Source: an uncultured Pelagibacteraceae bacterium (GTDB taxonomy: Bacteria; Pseudomonadota; Alphaproteobacteria; Pelagibacterales; Pelagibacteraceae). Taken from it: a DNA stretch of 64,000 nt. Within the stretch, counting starts at the first letter, position 1, and each line of letters starts with the position of its first letter. Location of the stretch: NCBI GenBank assembly GCA_902556905.1, contig CACDYK010000001.1, forward strand, positions 1-64,000, in the 5' to 3' direction. This document shows, in pieces, positions 53,674 to 63,428 of this stretch. Made by a program: the position numbers and the translations under genes. Below the pieces are notes generated by a model. It was given only the letters and a program-made list of their open reading frames with translations, did not search any database and was not told the DNA's origin.

Positions 53674-56405
53674 TGAGTAATTCACAAATCAATCTTCCAA
53701 AGACAGCTTTTTCTATGAAGGCTAATTTGCCTGTAAGAGAGCCAGAAATTTTAGAATATTGGAAAAAAATTAATTTATATAAAGAGCTTAGACAATCTAG
53801 CAAAGGCAAAGAAAAGTTTGTCTTACATGATGGCCCTCCCTATGCAAATGGTAATATTCACATGGGTACTGCATTAAATAAAATTTTAAAAGACATTATT
53901 GTGAAATTTCATCAAATGAATGGTAAAGACTCGATTTATGTTCCAGGATGGGATTGTCACGGTTTGCCAATTGAGTGGAAAATAGAAGAGCAATATAAAA
54001 AAAATAAAAAAAATAAAAATGAAGTTCCAATTGTTGAGTTTAGAAAGGAATGTAGATCCTTTGCAGAAAAGTGGATTGAGGTTCATAAAGGACAATTTAA
54101 ACGACTAGGTGTTATAGGTGACTGGGAAAATTATTACTCTACAATGAGTTATGGTGCTGAAGCTCAAATTGTAAGAGAATTAGGAAAATTTTTAAAAGAA
54201 GGTAGTTTATATCGAGGATTTAAACCTGTTTTGTGGTCTACAGTTGAAAAAACTGCGCTTGCTGATGCTGAAGTTGAATATCAAGATCATAAATCTGATA
54301 CGATCTATACCTCTTTTCCTGTAAAATCATCTAAAATTAAAGAGCTTGAGGGAAGTGAGATTATTATTTGGACAACAACTCCATGGACTATACCGGCAAA
54401 CAAAGCTTTAGCTTATAACGAAGCTCTTGATTATGTATTGATACAATTAAATGATGATAGTGATTTTAAAAATCGACAGATAGTTGTAGCAAAATCTTTA
54501 TTAGACTCTGTTATTAAAGAATGCTCAATAAAAGATTATAAAGAGATCAAAAATTTTAAAGGTAAGGATTTTAAAGACACAATCTGTAATCACCCTTTTT
54601 TCAATTTAGGATTTGAATATGATATCCCAATGTTAGAAGCAAGATTTGTAACAACAGAGCAGGGAACGGGTATTGTGCATTGTGCGCCAAGTCATGGACC
54701 TGATGATTTTAACTTATGTTTGAAACATGGAATTAAAGCTATTGAAACAGTTGATGGTGATGGAAAATATACCAATAACGTTCACTTATTTGAAGGTAAT
54801 CATATTTTTAAAGCTAATCCAATTGTTATTGAAAAACTTAAAGAACAAAAAAAATTATTAGCAAATGGAGAGCTGATACATTCTTATCCTCATTCATGGA
54901 GATCTAAAGCTCCATTGGTTCACAGAGCAACACCACAATGGTTTATATCAATGGAAAGTCATAAATTGAGAGAGATAGCTTTAAAAGCTCTAGATGAAAC
55001 TACTTTTTATCCTAGCAAAGGAAAAGAAAGATTAAGATCTATGATTGAAACTAGACCTGACTGGTGTGTTTCAAGACAGAGAGTTTGGGGAGTTCCTCTT
55101 CCAATTTTTGTTAATAAAAAAACAAAAGAGATATTAGTTGATGATGAAGTTAATGAAAATATAGCAAACATCTATGAAAAAGAAGGCTCTGATTGCTGGT
55201 TTTCAGATAACCCACAAAGATTTTTAGCAGAAAAATATAAATCAGAAGACTATGAAAAGTTAAGTGATATTGTTGAGGTATGGTTCGATAGTGGATCTAC
55301 TCATTCGTTTGTTTTAGAAAAAAGAGAAGATTTAAAATGGCCGGCATCTATGTACCTTGAGGGTTCGGATCAACACAGAGGATGGTTTCATTCATCGTTA
55401 TTGGAGTCGTGTGGAACAAGAGGAAAAGCTCCATTTGAGTCTATTTTATCACATGGTTTTGTAGTTGATGGAAAAGGATTAAAAATGTCTAAATCACTTG
55501 GAAATGTAATTGCTCCTGAAGATATTTTAAAAAAATATGGTGCTGATATTTTAAGAATTTGGGTAGCTTCATCTAACTATGCTGAGGATTTAAGAATTGA
55601 TCACTCAATTCTAGATCAACATGCTGATTCTTATAGAAAAATTAGAAATACTTTTAGATATTTACTTGGAAATCTTAATGATAACTTTGAAGAAGTTGAT
55701 TTAGATAAAATAAATTTTTCTGAGCTACCTGAATTGGAACAATTTATGCTTCATAAAATTTATTCTTTGAATGAAAATTTTAAAAATTATTTTAATAATT
55801 ATGATTTTCATAATCTTTATAAGGAGCTATTAAATTTTTGTACTGTAGATTTGTCAGCATTTTATTTTGATATTCGAAAAGACTCTTTGTACTGTGATTC
55901 TATAGGATCTAAAAAAAGACAATCTACAATTATTTTACTTAATGTTATTCTTAACTCATTATTAAGATGGTTTGCTCCAATTTTGTCTTTTACTACAGAA
56001 GAGATATATAGGTTAATAATGAATGATAATAAAAGCATTCATTTAACAAAATTTTTAGAGTTTCCAAAAAGATTTAAAAATGAAAATCTAAATCAAAAAT
56101 GGTTAGAGCTTATCAAAATTAGGAATGTCTGTAATATTAGTATTGAGGAAAAAAGAACCAGCAAAGAAATTGGATCAAGTTTAGAGGCAAGCCTAAAAAT
56201 TAATTTAGATAAAAAACTTAATGATATTTCAAAAAATATAGATTTTTCAGAACTATGTATTACTTCAAGTGCAGAGGTTTCTTATATAGAAAACTCTGAT
56301 ACAAAAGTTCAAACTACAAAGGCTGAGGGTTTAAAATGTCAAGTATGCTGGAAAATTACTAAGGATGCATGTTCAAGAAAAACTTGTCCACAACATACTG
56401 AATGA
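53673..56405 (+). CDS. ileS: Isoleucyl-tRNA synthetase
   Basis: Charges tRNA-Ile, with editing of misactivated valine; 910 residues. The class I signature sequence is H63-M-G-T66 ([11 protein letters not shown]), a departure from HIGH, and KMSKS begins at K604. The editing domain has [11 protein letters not shown]. The C-terminal zinc region has CQVC near 889 and a final CSRKTCPQH. Overall this is a bacterial-type IleS (the mupirocin-sensitive class, by order of motifs). It is coupled to ribF by a one-base overlap and to lspA by 4 bases. Confidence 0.97.
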   Translation: MSNSQINLPKTAFSMKANLPVREPEILEYWKKINLYKELRQSSKGKEKFVLHDGPPYANGNIHMGTALNKILKDIIVKFHQMNGKDSIYVPGWDCHGLPIEWKIEEQYKKNKKNKNEVPIVEFRKECRSFAEKWIEVHKGQFKRLGVIGDWENYYSTMSYGAEAQIVRELGKFLKEGSLYRGFKPVLWSTVEKTALADAEVEYQDHKSDTIYTSFPVKSSKIKELEGSEIIIWTTTPWTIPANKALAYNEALDYVLIQLNDDSDFKNRQIVVAKSLLDSVIKECSIKDYKEIKNFKGKDFKDTICNHPFFNLGFEYDIPMLEARFVTTEQGTGIVHCAPSHGPDDFNLCLKHGIKAIETVDGDGKYTNNVHLFEGNHIFKANPIVIEKLKEQKKLLANGELIHSYPHSWRSKAPLVHRATPQWFISMESHKLREIALKALDETTFYPSKGKERLRSMIETRPDWCVSRQRVWGVPLPIFVNKKTKEILVDDEVNENIANIYEKEGSDCWFSDNPQRFLAEKYKSEDYEKLSDIVEVWFDSGSTHSFVLEKREDLKWPASMYLEGSDQHRGWFHSSLLESCGTRGKAPFESILSHGFVVDGKGLKMSKSLGNVIAPEDILKKYGADILRIWVASSNYAEDLRIDHSILDQHADSYRKIRNTFRYLLGNLNDNFEEVDLDKINFSELPELEQFMLHKIYSLNENFKNYFNNYDFHNLYKELLNFCTVDLSAFYFDIRKDSLYCDSIGSKKRQSTIILLNVILNSLLRWFAPILSFTTEEIYRLIMNDNKSIHLTKFLEFPKRFKNENLNQKWLELIKIRNVCNISIEEKRTSKEIGSSLEASLKINLDKKLNDISKNIDFSELCITSSAEVSYIENSDTKVQTTKAEGLKCQVCWKITKDACSRKTCPQHTE

Positions 56406-56899
56406 TATTTAAATTTTTAAGCAAAAATTTTTACATTAGTTTTTCAATAGTAGCTTTAATATATTTTTTAGATAGGGTTACAAAAATATACATTATTCAA
56501 CTAGATAAAAATAATCTCGGATCAGATATTTTTAATTCTGCTTATTTAAACATTGTGTTAATTTGGAACAAAGGAATTGCGTTTGGTTTATTATCTTTTA
56601 ATGAGTCGAATTTATATAATATTTTAAGTTTATTAATTTCGATAATAGTTGTCATATTAGTTATAATGTCACTAAAAAGTCAGGGTTTTAAGAGGTATTC
56701 GTTACTAATGATAGTTGGAGGAGCGTTAGGCAATTTGCATGACAGAATTTTTTTTAATGCTGTGCCTGATTTTATAGATTTCCATGTTGGAAATTTTCAT
56801 TGGTTTATTTTTAATGTATCAGATATATTTATTACATTAGGTGTAATTAGTATGATTGTTTTAGAGCTAGCAGATAATAAAACTGAAGAAACAAAATAA
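56402..56899 (+). CDS. lspA: Signal peptidase II (prolipoprotein)
   Basis: Inner-membrane aspartyl protease of 165 residues with four hydrophobic segments. It cleaves the signal of diacylated lipoproteins ahead of the lipidated cysteine. The catalytic aspartates are in [10 protein letters not shown] and FNVSDIFI. The N-terminal NLDRxTK-like FLDRVTKIY and the [10 protein letters not shown] motif are typical. It would act on the lipoproteins encoded at 7921, 31472 and 56899. It overlaps ileS by 4 bases and the next gene by one. Confidence 0.95.
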   Translation: MIFKFLSKNFYISFSIVALIYFLDRVTKIYIIQLDKNNLGSDIFNSAYLNIVLIWNKGIAFGLLSFNESNLYNILSLLISIIVVILVIMSLKSQGFKRYSLLMIVGGALGNLHDRIFFNAVPDFIDFHVGNFHWFIFNVSDIFITLGVISMIVLELADNKTEETK

Positions 56900-57219
56900 T
56901 GATAAAAAATATTAAGTTTCCACTTTTAATAATTTTAAGCTCTATTTTATTATCAAGTTGTGGTTCAGTTGAGAAAGCATTTGATCCACAGAATAAAAAT
57001 ACTTCTGAGGAATTTTTAGTTGAAAAAAAATCTCGTCTTTCAATACCACCAAGCTTTGAAGAATTACCAGTACCATCAAATGAAAAAATAGATGAAGAAG
57101 ATCAAACAAATAATATTGAATCATTAATTAGTGAAAAAAATAATAATGAAAATTTAGAAACCGATGTGTCAGATAAAGATTTTGAACAGTCAATACTGGA
57201 TAAAATCAAAAATAATTAA
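56899..57219 (+). CDS. DUF3035-like lipoprotein
   Basis: The 106 residues start with a lipoprotein signal (LSSC at about 18-21). The mature part has FLVEKKSRLSIPPSFEELPVPS, the DUF3035 pattern, followed by an acidic Asn/Glu-rich tail. Location directly after lspA is the usual one in alphaproteobacteria. A function is not established; an envelope role is expected from the location. The stop overlaps pgi by one base (TAATG). Confidence 0.82.
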   Translation: MIKNIKFPLLIILSSILLSSCGSVEKAFDPQNKNTSEEFLVEKKSRLSIPPSFEELPVPSNEKIDEEDQTNNIESLISEKNNNENLETDVSDKDFEQSILDKIKNN

Positions 57220-58373
57220 TGTTTACTAAGAATATAAGTTTTAAAAACTTTTTAGTTAAAAAAAAAAACTCTACAGTAAAAAAAAACTTAAACTTAATTT
57301 TAAATGAAAAAAATCAAGTAATTCGTTCACTTTTAAAATCTTATAAAGATAGTTTTAGTAAAAAAAGTATAAAACATTTTAATAAAAAATTTGATTATCG
57401 AATAATAGGAATGGGAGGATCTACTCTTGGAGCTCAAGCAATTTATGATTTTTTTAAAAAAAAAATAAAAAAAAATTTTATATTTGTTGATAATTTAAAT
57501 TCATTTAAAAATAAAAAAGTAAAAAAAAATCTTAATAATTTAATTATATCTAAATCAGGAAATACAACTGAGACTATTGTAAATGCTAATATTTTAATCA
57601 AAAAGAAAGATAAAAATTTATTTATAACAGAAAAAAATGAAAGCTATTTAAGTTCACTTGCGCAAAAAATAAAAGCAGAAGTTGTCGATCATAATAATTA
57701 TATAGGAGGAAGGTATTCTGTTTTATCAGAGGTTGGAATGTTGCCAGCGGAATTGATGGGACTAAATTATAAAAACTTCAGACAATTAAATAATTTAGTG
57801 AAAAATAAATTTTTTATGAAGGCGTTAGTTTCAAATGTAGAAGCTACAATTTATTTTTTAAAATCAAAAAAATTCAACTCAATTATTATTAATTATGATG
57901 AGCAATCAACTAACTTATTTAAATGGTATCAACAATTATTAGCCGAAAGTCTTGGTAAAGAAAAAAAAGGCATACTTCCTATTATTTCTGTTATGCCAAA
58001 AGATAATCATAGTGTGATGCAATTATACCTTGATGGTTTTAAAAATAATTTTTTTACATTTTTTTATTCACAAGAAAATAACTCTACCAAAATAAATAAT
58101 GAATTAGTTTTGTTAGAACAAAAGTATTTAAAAAGTAAGGATATTAACCAAATTATGTATGCTCAAAAAAAAGCAACAGAAATTGTTTTTAAAAAGAAAA
58201 ATATTCCATTTAGAAGTTTTGAAATTAAAAAAAGAGATGAAAAAACACTAGGAGAACTTTTTTGTTTTTTTATTCTTGAAACAATATTAATTGGTAAAGC
58301 TCTAAAGATTAATCCATTTGATCAACCAGCTGTTGAACTTATAAAAAAAGAAACTAAGAAAATTTTACTTTAA
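57219..58373 (+). CDS. pgi: Glucose-6-phosphate isomerase, short form
   Basis: Interconverts glucose-6-phosphate and fructose-6-phosphate, 384 residues against about 550 in E. coli. The SIS fold is shown by IGMGGSTLGAQAIYDFF (about 64-80), ISKSGNTTETIVNANIL and GGRYSVLSEVGMLPAELMG. The C-terminal part LFCFFILETILIGKALKINPFDQPAVELIK is the PGI signature end with its lysine partner. The short form retains these sites. It overlaps the convergent rsmD gene by 4 bases. Confidence 0.9.
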   Translation: MFTKNISFKNFLVKKKNSTVKKNLNLILNEKNQVIRSLLKSYKDSFSKKSIKHFNKKFDYRIIGMGGSTLGAQAIYDFFKKKIKKNFIFVDNLNSFKNKKVKKNLNNLIISKSGNTTETIVNANILIKKKDKNLFITEKNESYLSSLAQKIKAEVVDHNNYIGGRYSVLSEVGMLPAELMGLNYKNFRQLNNLVKNKFFMKALVSNVEATIYFLKSKKFNSIIINYDEQSTNLFKWYQQLLAESLGKEKKGILPIISVMPKDNHSVMQLYLDGFKNNFFTFFYSQENNSTKINNELVLLEQKYLKSKDINQIMYAQKKATEIVFKKKNIPFRSFEIKKRDEKTLGELFCFFILETILIGKALKINPFDQPAVELIKKETKKILL

Positions 58374-58933
58374 GAACACGATCCAAATATAATTTTAGAA
58401 ATTCCATATTTTTTTTCATCAATTAATTGAAAATTTTTTGGAAATTCATCAATTTCTTTTTTATGTCTATGAATAATAATTATACCGTTATCTTTAAGAA
58501 TTTTATTTTCAATTATTATATTTAGAATATTTTCTAAAGCTTTTTCTTTGTAGGGTGGATCTAAAAAAATTATATCATATTTTAATTTTAAACTTTTAAA
58601 TTCAAATTTATTTAAAATATCAGACTCAATAATTTCATAATTTGTTTTTGATTTTAAATTAATTAGATTATTTTTGAGAATGGGCAAAACTCCTTCATAT
58701 TTTTCTATAAATGTTACATGATTAGCGCCTTGAGAAAGACATTCAATACCAAAAGAACCTACTCCAGAGAATAAGTCTAAAACGTATGCTTTTTTTATAT
58801 CGATTGAAAACTTATTTGAATGATTAATTATGTTGAATATAGATTCTTTTGTAAGATCTTTTAAAGGCCTAGTTTCTTTATCATTAGGTTCAAGTAGTTT
58901 TTTTCCCTTAAATTTGCCACCAATAATTCTCAT
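58370..58933 (-). CDS. rsmD: 16S rRNA (guanine966-N2)-methyltransferase
   Basis: Methylates G966 of 16S rRNA; 187 residues. The N-terminal MRIIGGKFKGKKLLEP and RPLKDLTKESIFNII, SAM-binding VLDLFSGVGSFGIECLSQGA and catalytic FLDPPY are all present. It overlaps purD by one base on the same strand, so the two are co-transcribed, although the functions are unrelated. Confidence 0.95.
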   Translation of the reverse strand: MRIIGGKFKGKKLLEPNDKETRPLKDLTKESIFNIINHSNKFSIDIKKAYVLDLFSGVGSFGIECLSQGANHVTFIEKYEGVLPILKNNLINLKSKTNYEIIESDILNKFEFKSLKLKYDIIFLDPPYKEKALENILNIIIENKILKDNGIIIIHRHKKEIDEFPKNFQLIDEKKYGISKIIFGSCS

Positions 58934-60195
58934 TAATTAATTACTTTAAAGCCAATATCTCTTCTATAAAATCCACCATTCCAATCTAATTTTTTTAAAG
59001 ATTGATGCACTTCATCTCTAGCTTGTAAAAAATTATCTGAGAGAGATATAAAATTTAGTACCCGCCCACCAATAGCATATATTTCATCGTTTTCTTTTTT
59101 AGTTCCAGCATGAAATATAAAATTGTTTTCATCTAGATTAAAATTTTTAAGGTTATTTATTAGAATATTTTTTTGATAGGTATCTGGATATCCTTTTGAA
59201 CATAAAACAACACATAAACTTTTTTTATTAGTCCACTCAATATTTATATCTGCAAGTTTTTTATCACAGCAAGCTTCAATTATTTCTAATAAATCAGTTT
59301 TTAATTTTGGAAGAATAGTTTGACACTCTGGATCGCCCATTCTAACATTGTATTCAATTAGATAAGGTTCATTTTCAACTATCATCAAACCAGCATATAA
59401 AAAGCCTTTATATTCTGTCCCAAGATTTTTGAGCCCTTTAAGCGTAGGTTTGATAATTTTACTTAAAATTTTATCTTCTAGTTCATTATTTATTAGTCGG
59501 GAAGGTGAGTATGCTCCCATCCCACCAGTATTTTTACCATTATCTCCTTCAAGAACTCTTTTGTGATCTTGAGCTGTTTCAAAACTCTTAATTGTGGTTC
59601 CATCACTTATTATAAAATAGCTCATCTCCTCACCTTCAAGAAATTCTTCTATAAGGACATTTTTAGCTTCTCCAAATTTTCCATCAAATATTTCATCGAC
59701 TGCCATCAAACTTTCTTTTTTACTATTGCAAATATAAACTCCTTTACCAGCAGCTAAGTTATCTGCTTTAATGACATTTGGATAATTTGAATTCTCTAAA
59801 AATTTTTTTGCATCAATTCTATTTTCAAAAATACCAAAGTTAGCAGTAGGAATGTTATACTCTTGACAGAGCTTTTTAGTAAATATTTTAGACCCTTCGA
59901 GCTGAGAAGCAATTTTGTTAGGCCCAAATACTTTTATGTTAAACTTTTCTAAATAGTCTACAATTCCATTCACCAATGGCTGTTCAGGACCTATGACAAC
60001 TAGATCTATAGAATTGTCATTAATAAATTTATGAATTTCATCAAATTCATTAATATCTAGCTGAACATTAGTTGCAATTTTTGAAGTTCCGGCATTTCCA
60101 GGGATACAAAAAATTTCTTTCATTTTAGAGGATTTAGATATTGTTGATGCTAAAGCGTGTTCTCTACCACCACTACCTATAATTGCAATTTTCAT
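58933..60195 (-). CDS. purD: Phosphoribosylamine-glycine ligase
   Basis: ATP-grasp enzyme of de novo purine synthesis that forms GAR from phosphoribosylamine and glycine; 420 residues. MKIAIIGSGGREHALAS begins the chain. GPEQPLVNGIVD, AAGKGVYIC, the GNGGMGAYSP-like NTGGMGAYSP and RMGDPECQ follow. It lies far from the purine degradation genes. The start faces the DUF2093 gene across 23 bases. Confidence 0.97.
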   Translation of the reverse strand: MKIAIIGSGGREHALASTISKSSKMKEIFCIPGNAGTSKIATNVQLDINEFDEIHKFINDNSIDLVVIGPEQPLVNGIVDYLEKFNIKVFGPNKIASQLEGSKIFTKKLCQEYNIPTANFGIFENRIDAKKFLENSNYPNVIKADNLAAGKGVYICNSKKESLMAVDEIFDGKFGEAKNVLIEEFLEGEEMSYFIISDGTTIKSFETAQDHKRVLEGDNGKNTGGMGAYSPSRLINNELEDKILSKIIKPTLKGLKNLGTEYKGFLYAGLMIVENEPYLIEYNVRMGDPECQTILPKLKTDLLEIIEACCDKKLADINIEWTNKKSLCVVLCSKGYPDTYQKNILINNLKNFNLDENNFIFHAGTKKENDEIYAIGGRVLNFISLSDNFLQARDEVHQSLKKLDWNGGFYRRDIGFKVIN

Positions 60196-60218
60196 ATTAA
60201 TATTTATATATCTTATAG

Positions 60219-60413
60219 ATGAAAAATAAATTAGCTAAATTAAAATATATGCCTAATAATTTTCAAATTATTGAAGAAGGTGACCATGTAGTTTGTGCTA
60301 TCTCTAAAAAAATAATACCTTTAGAAAATTTAAATTATTGGAATGTTGATAAACAAGAGGCTTATTTTTCTTATATTGAATCTTCAATAAAAAGAGATAA
60401 AGAAGATATTTAA
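60219..60413 (+). CDS. DUF2093 family protein
   Basis: A small soluble protein of 64 residues. The family pattern is AKLKYMPNNFQIIEEGDHVVCAISKK followed by IPLENLNYWNVDKQEAY, nearly identical in layout to DUF2093 proteins of alphaproteobacteria. These are usually small, single-domain and of unknown function, often next to cell-envelope genes. It overlaps the convergent acyltransferase gene by 4 bases. Confidence 0.85.
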   Translation: MKNKLAKLKYMPNNFQIIEEGDHVVCAISKKIIPLENLNYWNVDKQEAYFSYIESSIKRDKEDI

Positions 60414-61270
60414 CTTTTCCATCGATCATGTGTCCAAATCCACTGATCAACATTTTTTAAAATCATTTTTTCAAGGACTTTATTAAGAAACTCAGTAATA
60501 CCCAAGATTGATTTTTTTTTACTAACTTTAATTGGTTTTGAGATATAAATTTTAAAATAGTTTGATTTCTTACGCTCAATATAAATAGGCACTATTTCAC
60601 AATTATATTTTTTCACTAATTGAGCAGGTATAGTTGTGGTTGTTGCTAAATTGTTAAAAAAATTAACTTTTTCACCTTCTCTAACTCTTTGATCTATCAT
60701 TAAAGCTATTGACTTACCTTTAATTAAATTTTTAATTATTTCACGGCTTCCGGCTCTACCTTTTTTAATCTGATTTTTGCAAATATTTTCTTTTCTAATT
60801 TTCTCCATCGTCTTGTTTAAGAAATTATTATTTAAAGGCCTATAGATAGCCGCAAGTTCTACTCCTGATTTTTCTATTTCCATTGCCATAAGTTCAAAAT
60901 TATTAAAATGACCTGAAATAAATACAGCTTTTTTATTATTCTTTTTTAAATATTCTAAATGTTCTAAGCCATCTATTGAAATATACTTTTTTAGCTCATT
61001 GTTTCTAAATTTTTTTAAATAAACATATTCAGCAAAAATTCTTCCATAATTACCAAGTACGTTAGAGGCAATTTTATTTGGATTGTCACGGTGTTTAATA
61101 TTTGCTTTTTCTAAATTTTGAATAATTAATTTTTTTGATCTAAATATTGGACCAATTGTTTTTCCAATAAAAAAACCTAAATTTGATGCAAATCGATATC
61201 CTATTAATTGAAAAAAAATAAATAAAATTTTTATTAAAATGAACTCTAAAAAATAAATTAATTTTTTCAT
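60410..61270 (-). CDS. Lipid A biosynthesis acyltransferase (LpxL/LpxM family)
   Basis: Inner-membrane-anchored acyltransferase of 286 residues that adds a secondary acyl chain to Kdo-lipid A. The catalytic HX4E motif is in GHFNNFELM (about 119-127). A hydrophobic N-terminal segment anchors it. IDQRVREGEKVNFFNN and TTTIPAQLVKK are typical of the family. It overlaps lpxK by 4 bases in the set msbA-waaA-lpxK-this gene. Whether it acts as LpxL or a later acyltransferase is not clear. Confidence 0.88.
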   Translation of the reverse strand: MKKLIYFLEFILIKILFIFFQLIGYRFASNLGFFIGKTIGPIFRSKKLIIQNLEKANIKHRDNPNKIASNVLGNYGRIFAEYVYLKKFRNNELKKYISIDGLEHLEYLKKNNKKAVFISGHFNNFELMAMEIEKSGVELAAIYRPLNNNFLNKTMEKIRKENICKNQIKKGRAGSREIIKNLIKGKSIALMIDQRVREGEKVNFFNNLATTTTIPAQLVKKYNCEIVPIYIERKKSNYFKIYISKPIKVSKKKSILGITEFLNKVLEKMILKNVDQWIWTHDRWKS

Positions 61271-62190
61271 AATTTTGATATTAGAATTTTTTCAAAGTTT
61301 TTTTTATCTTTAATTTCTAAATTAATTTTTAAAAATTTTATATTTTTTCTTTCTATTTTTTTTAATCGAAAAAAATCTTTCTCAGTTGTTATTAATATAA
61401 AATTTTCATTTTTGGCTTTATCTTTTAACTTTTTTAGTTCAATTTTAGTTAGTTTGTGGTGATCAGGATAAATTATTTTTTCACAAATATTAAATTTATA
61501 TTTGATTAAGGTTTGTTCAAATTCGTGTGGATTTCCAATACCACAAAACATTAAATATTTTTTTTTTAAATTAAAATTTTTTAAATTTAATGGTTTATAT
61601 TTTCCCTCAAAAATTTTAATGTTTTTATTTAAAGATTTTAACTTTGATAAGAGTTTAGTGTTTTTTTTCTCTCCATTTAAAAAAATACAATCATAATTAT
61701 TTATTTCATTTATGTTTTCTCTTAAAGGTCCTGCTGGAAGCATATATTCATTTCCAAGAGCATTTTCTGAATTAAAACATACAATCTTTAAATCATAATT
61801 TATATTTTTTTGTTGCAAGCCATCATCTAAAATTGCTACTTGATATTTTTTTTTTACAGCAGATAAAAGCGCACTTTCTCTATCATCAGATGATATGATA
61901 TTTCCTTTATTATTTAATAAATTTATTTCATCAGATTGATTTTCATAATCTTTTTTTATAAATACAGTTTTAAATTTTTTTTTAAGTAATTCATTTACTT
62001 GTATTGCTAAGGAAGTTTTGCCTGTCCCACCTAAAAATATATTACCTATACATATGGTTTTAATTTCAAAATTTTTTTTAATTGATAATTTTTTACTAAT
62101 ATTAATTAAATATGTAATGACTGATAAAGGATAAAGTGTAAATGAAATATAGTTTTTGGTTTCCCAAAAATGAGGTTTGATTAATTTCAT
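61267..62190 (-). CDS. lpxK: Tetraacyldisaccharide 4'-kinase
   Basis: Phosphorylates the 4' position of the lipid A disaccharide; 307 residues. The P-loop is in NIFLGGTGKTSLAIQV (about 50-65), with an N-terminal hydrophobic segment that binds the membrane. AILDDGLQQKNI is the conserved DDGxQ motif, and LPAGPLRE follows. It is coupled by 4-base overlaps to waaA and the acyltransferase gene. The sequence is unusually rich in Lys, Asn and Ile. Confidence 0.93.
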   Translation of the reverse strand: MKLIKPHFWETKNYISFTLYPLSVITYLINISKKLSIKKNFEIKTICIGNIFLGGTGKTSLAIQVNELLKKKFKTVFIKKDYENQSDEINLLNNKGNIISSDDRESALLSAVKKKYQVAILDDGLQQKNINYDLKIVCFNSENALGNEYMLPAGPLRENINEINNYDCIFLNGEKKNTKLLSKLKSLNKNIKIFEGKYKPLNLKNFNLKKKYLMFCGIGNPHEFEQTLIKYKFNICEKIIYPDHHKLTKIELKKLKDKAKNENFILITTEKDFFRLKKIERKNIKFLKINLEIKDKKNFEKILISKL

Positions 62191-63428
62191 ACTAAATATC
62201 TATTTATATAAAATAAATTTTTTTCAAGAACATCATTTCCTATTTTAATAATTTTATTTATATTTTTATTATTAGTTTTTGCTTTTAATTTTTTTAATAT
62301 TATTTTTTCCATTGTTAAAATATTAGATGTTGATGATGACATTTTAAGATTATTTAAAAAAGTATATATTTCTTTAAAGTTTCCAACATTGGGACCACTA
62401 ATTATATAATTTCCTAATCTTGCAGCCTCTAGTGGATTTTGACCACCATGTTTTATTATTGAACCACCAACAAAAGACACGTTTGTTAAATTGTAAAATT
62501 TAGAAGACTCACCGTAACTGTCAACTAAATATATATCAGTATCTTTTCGTAGTTTTTGATTTGAAGAATGTGTAATGCTATTAAGACCAAAATTATCTAG
62601 AGCATCTATAATTTGATTAGTTCGATTTATGTGTCTTGGAATTATAATTGTAATTAATTTTTTTTCTTTTTTTTTTAAAATTTTATGTAATTTTCCAATT
62701 AATATTTCCTCATCATGATGAGTGCTAGCAGCACACCATACTTTGAAATTTTTGAATTTATTTTTTAATAATTTTGAAAGATGATCTTGATTATTTTTTT
62801 GACCATAATATTTTAAATTACCTGCTATCTTGATCTCTTTAACTTTCAATAATTTTAGATATTTTAAGGTTTCTAAATTTTGTGGTAATGCCAATGTTAG
62901 TTTACTAAATACTTGCAAGGCAAATTTTGGAAAAATCTGCCATTTATTAAAACTTCGTTTTGTAATTCTTGCATTCATAATTATGATTGGAATATTAGTT
63001 AAATGTAAATTTCTAATCATATTAGGCCATATTTCCGAATCTATAAAAATTGCTATTTCTGGCTGCCAATATTTAATAAATCTCTTTACAATATAATTAT
63101 TATCTAATGGAAAATATATATGCGTTGTTTTCTTTAATCTAAGTTTTTTAAAAATTTTTGCAGAGCTAGTTGTTGATGTTGATATCAAAATATTTTTTAT
63201 TTTTTTATTTTTTTCTAATTTTTTAATTAATGGAACTATACTCATTAATTCACCAACGCTAGCTGCATGAATCCAAATTTTTTTATTAGTTTTTTTTTGA
63301 GAATAAATACAAAATTTTTCACCAATTCTTTTTGCATCTTCTTTACCTTTTAATATTCGAAAAAAAATGATTATAGGTGAAATGATGATAGCAAAGTTTG
63401 TTATTATTCTATAAAAAAAATACATCAA
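62187..63428 (-). CDS. waaA: Kdo transferase
   Basis: Adds Kdo to lipid IVA in the inner membrane; 413 residues. An N-terminal membrane anchor is at about 3-25. The acceptor-side WIHAASVGELMSIVPLI carries the catalytic glutamate. The donor side has FVGGSIIKHGGQNPLEAARLGNYIISGP, the family signature. It overlaps msbA and lpxK by 4 bases each. The number of Kdo residues added cannot be told from sequence. Confidence 0.95.
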   Translation of the reverse strand: MMYFFYRIITNFAIIISPIIIFFRILKGKEDAKRIGEKFCIYSQKKTNKKIWIHAASVGELMSIVPLIKKLEKNKKIKNILISTSTTSSAKIFKKLRLKKTTHIYFPLDNNYIVKRFIKYWQPEIAIFIDSEIWPNMIRNLHLTNIPIIIMNARITKRSFNKWQIFPKFALQVFSKLTLALPQNLETLKYLKLLKVKEIKIAGNLKYYGQKNNQDHLSKLLKNKFKNFKVWCAASTHHDEEILIGKLHKILKKKEKKLITIIIPRHINRTNQIIDALDNFGLNSITHSSNQKLRKDTDIYLVDSYGESSKFYNLTNVSFVGGSIIKHGGQNPLEAARLGNYIISGPNVGNFKEIYTFLNNLKMSSSTSNILTMEKIILKKLKAKTNNKNINKIIKIGNDVLEKNLFYINRYLV

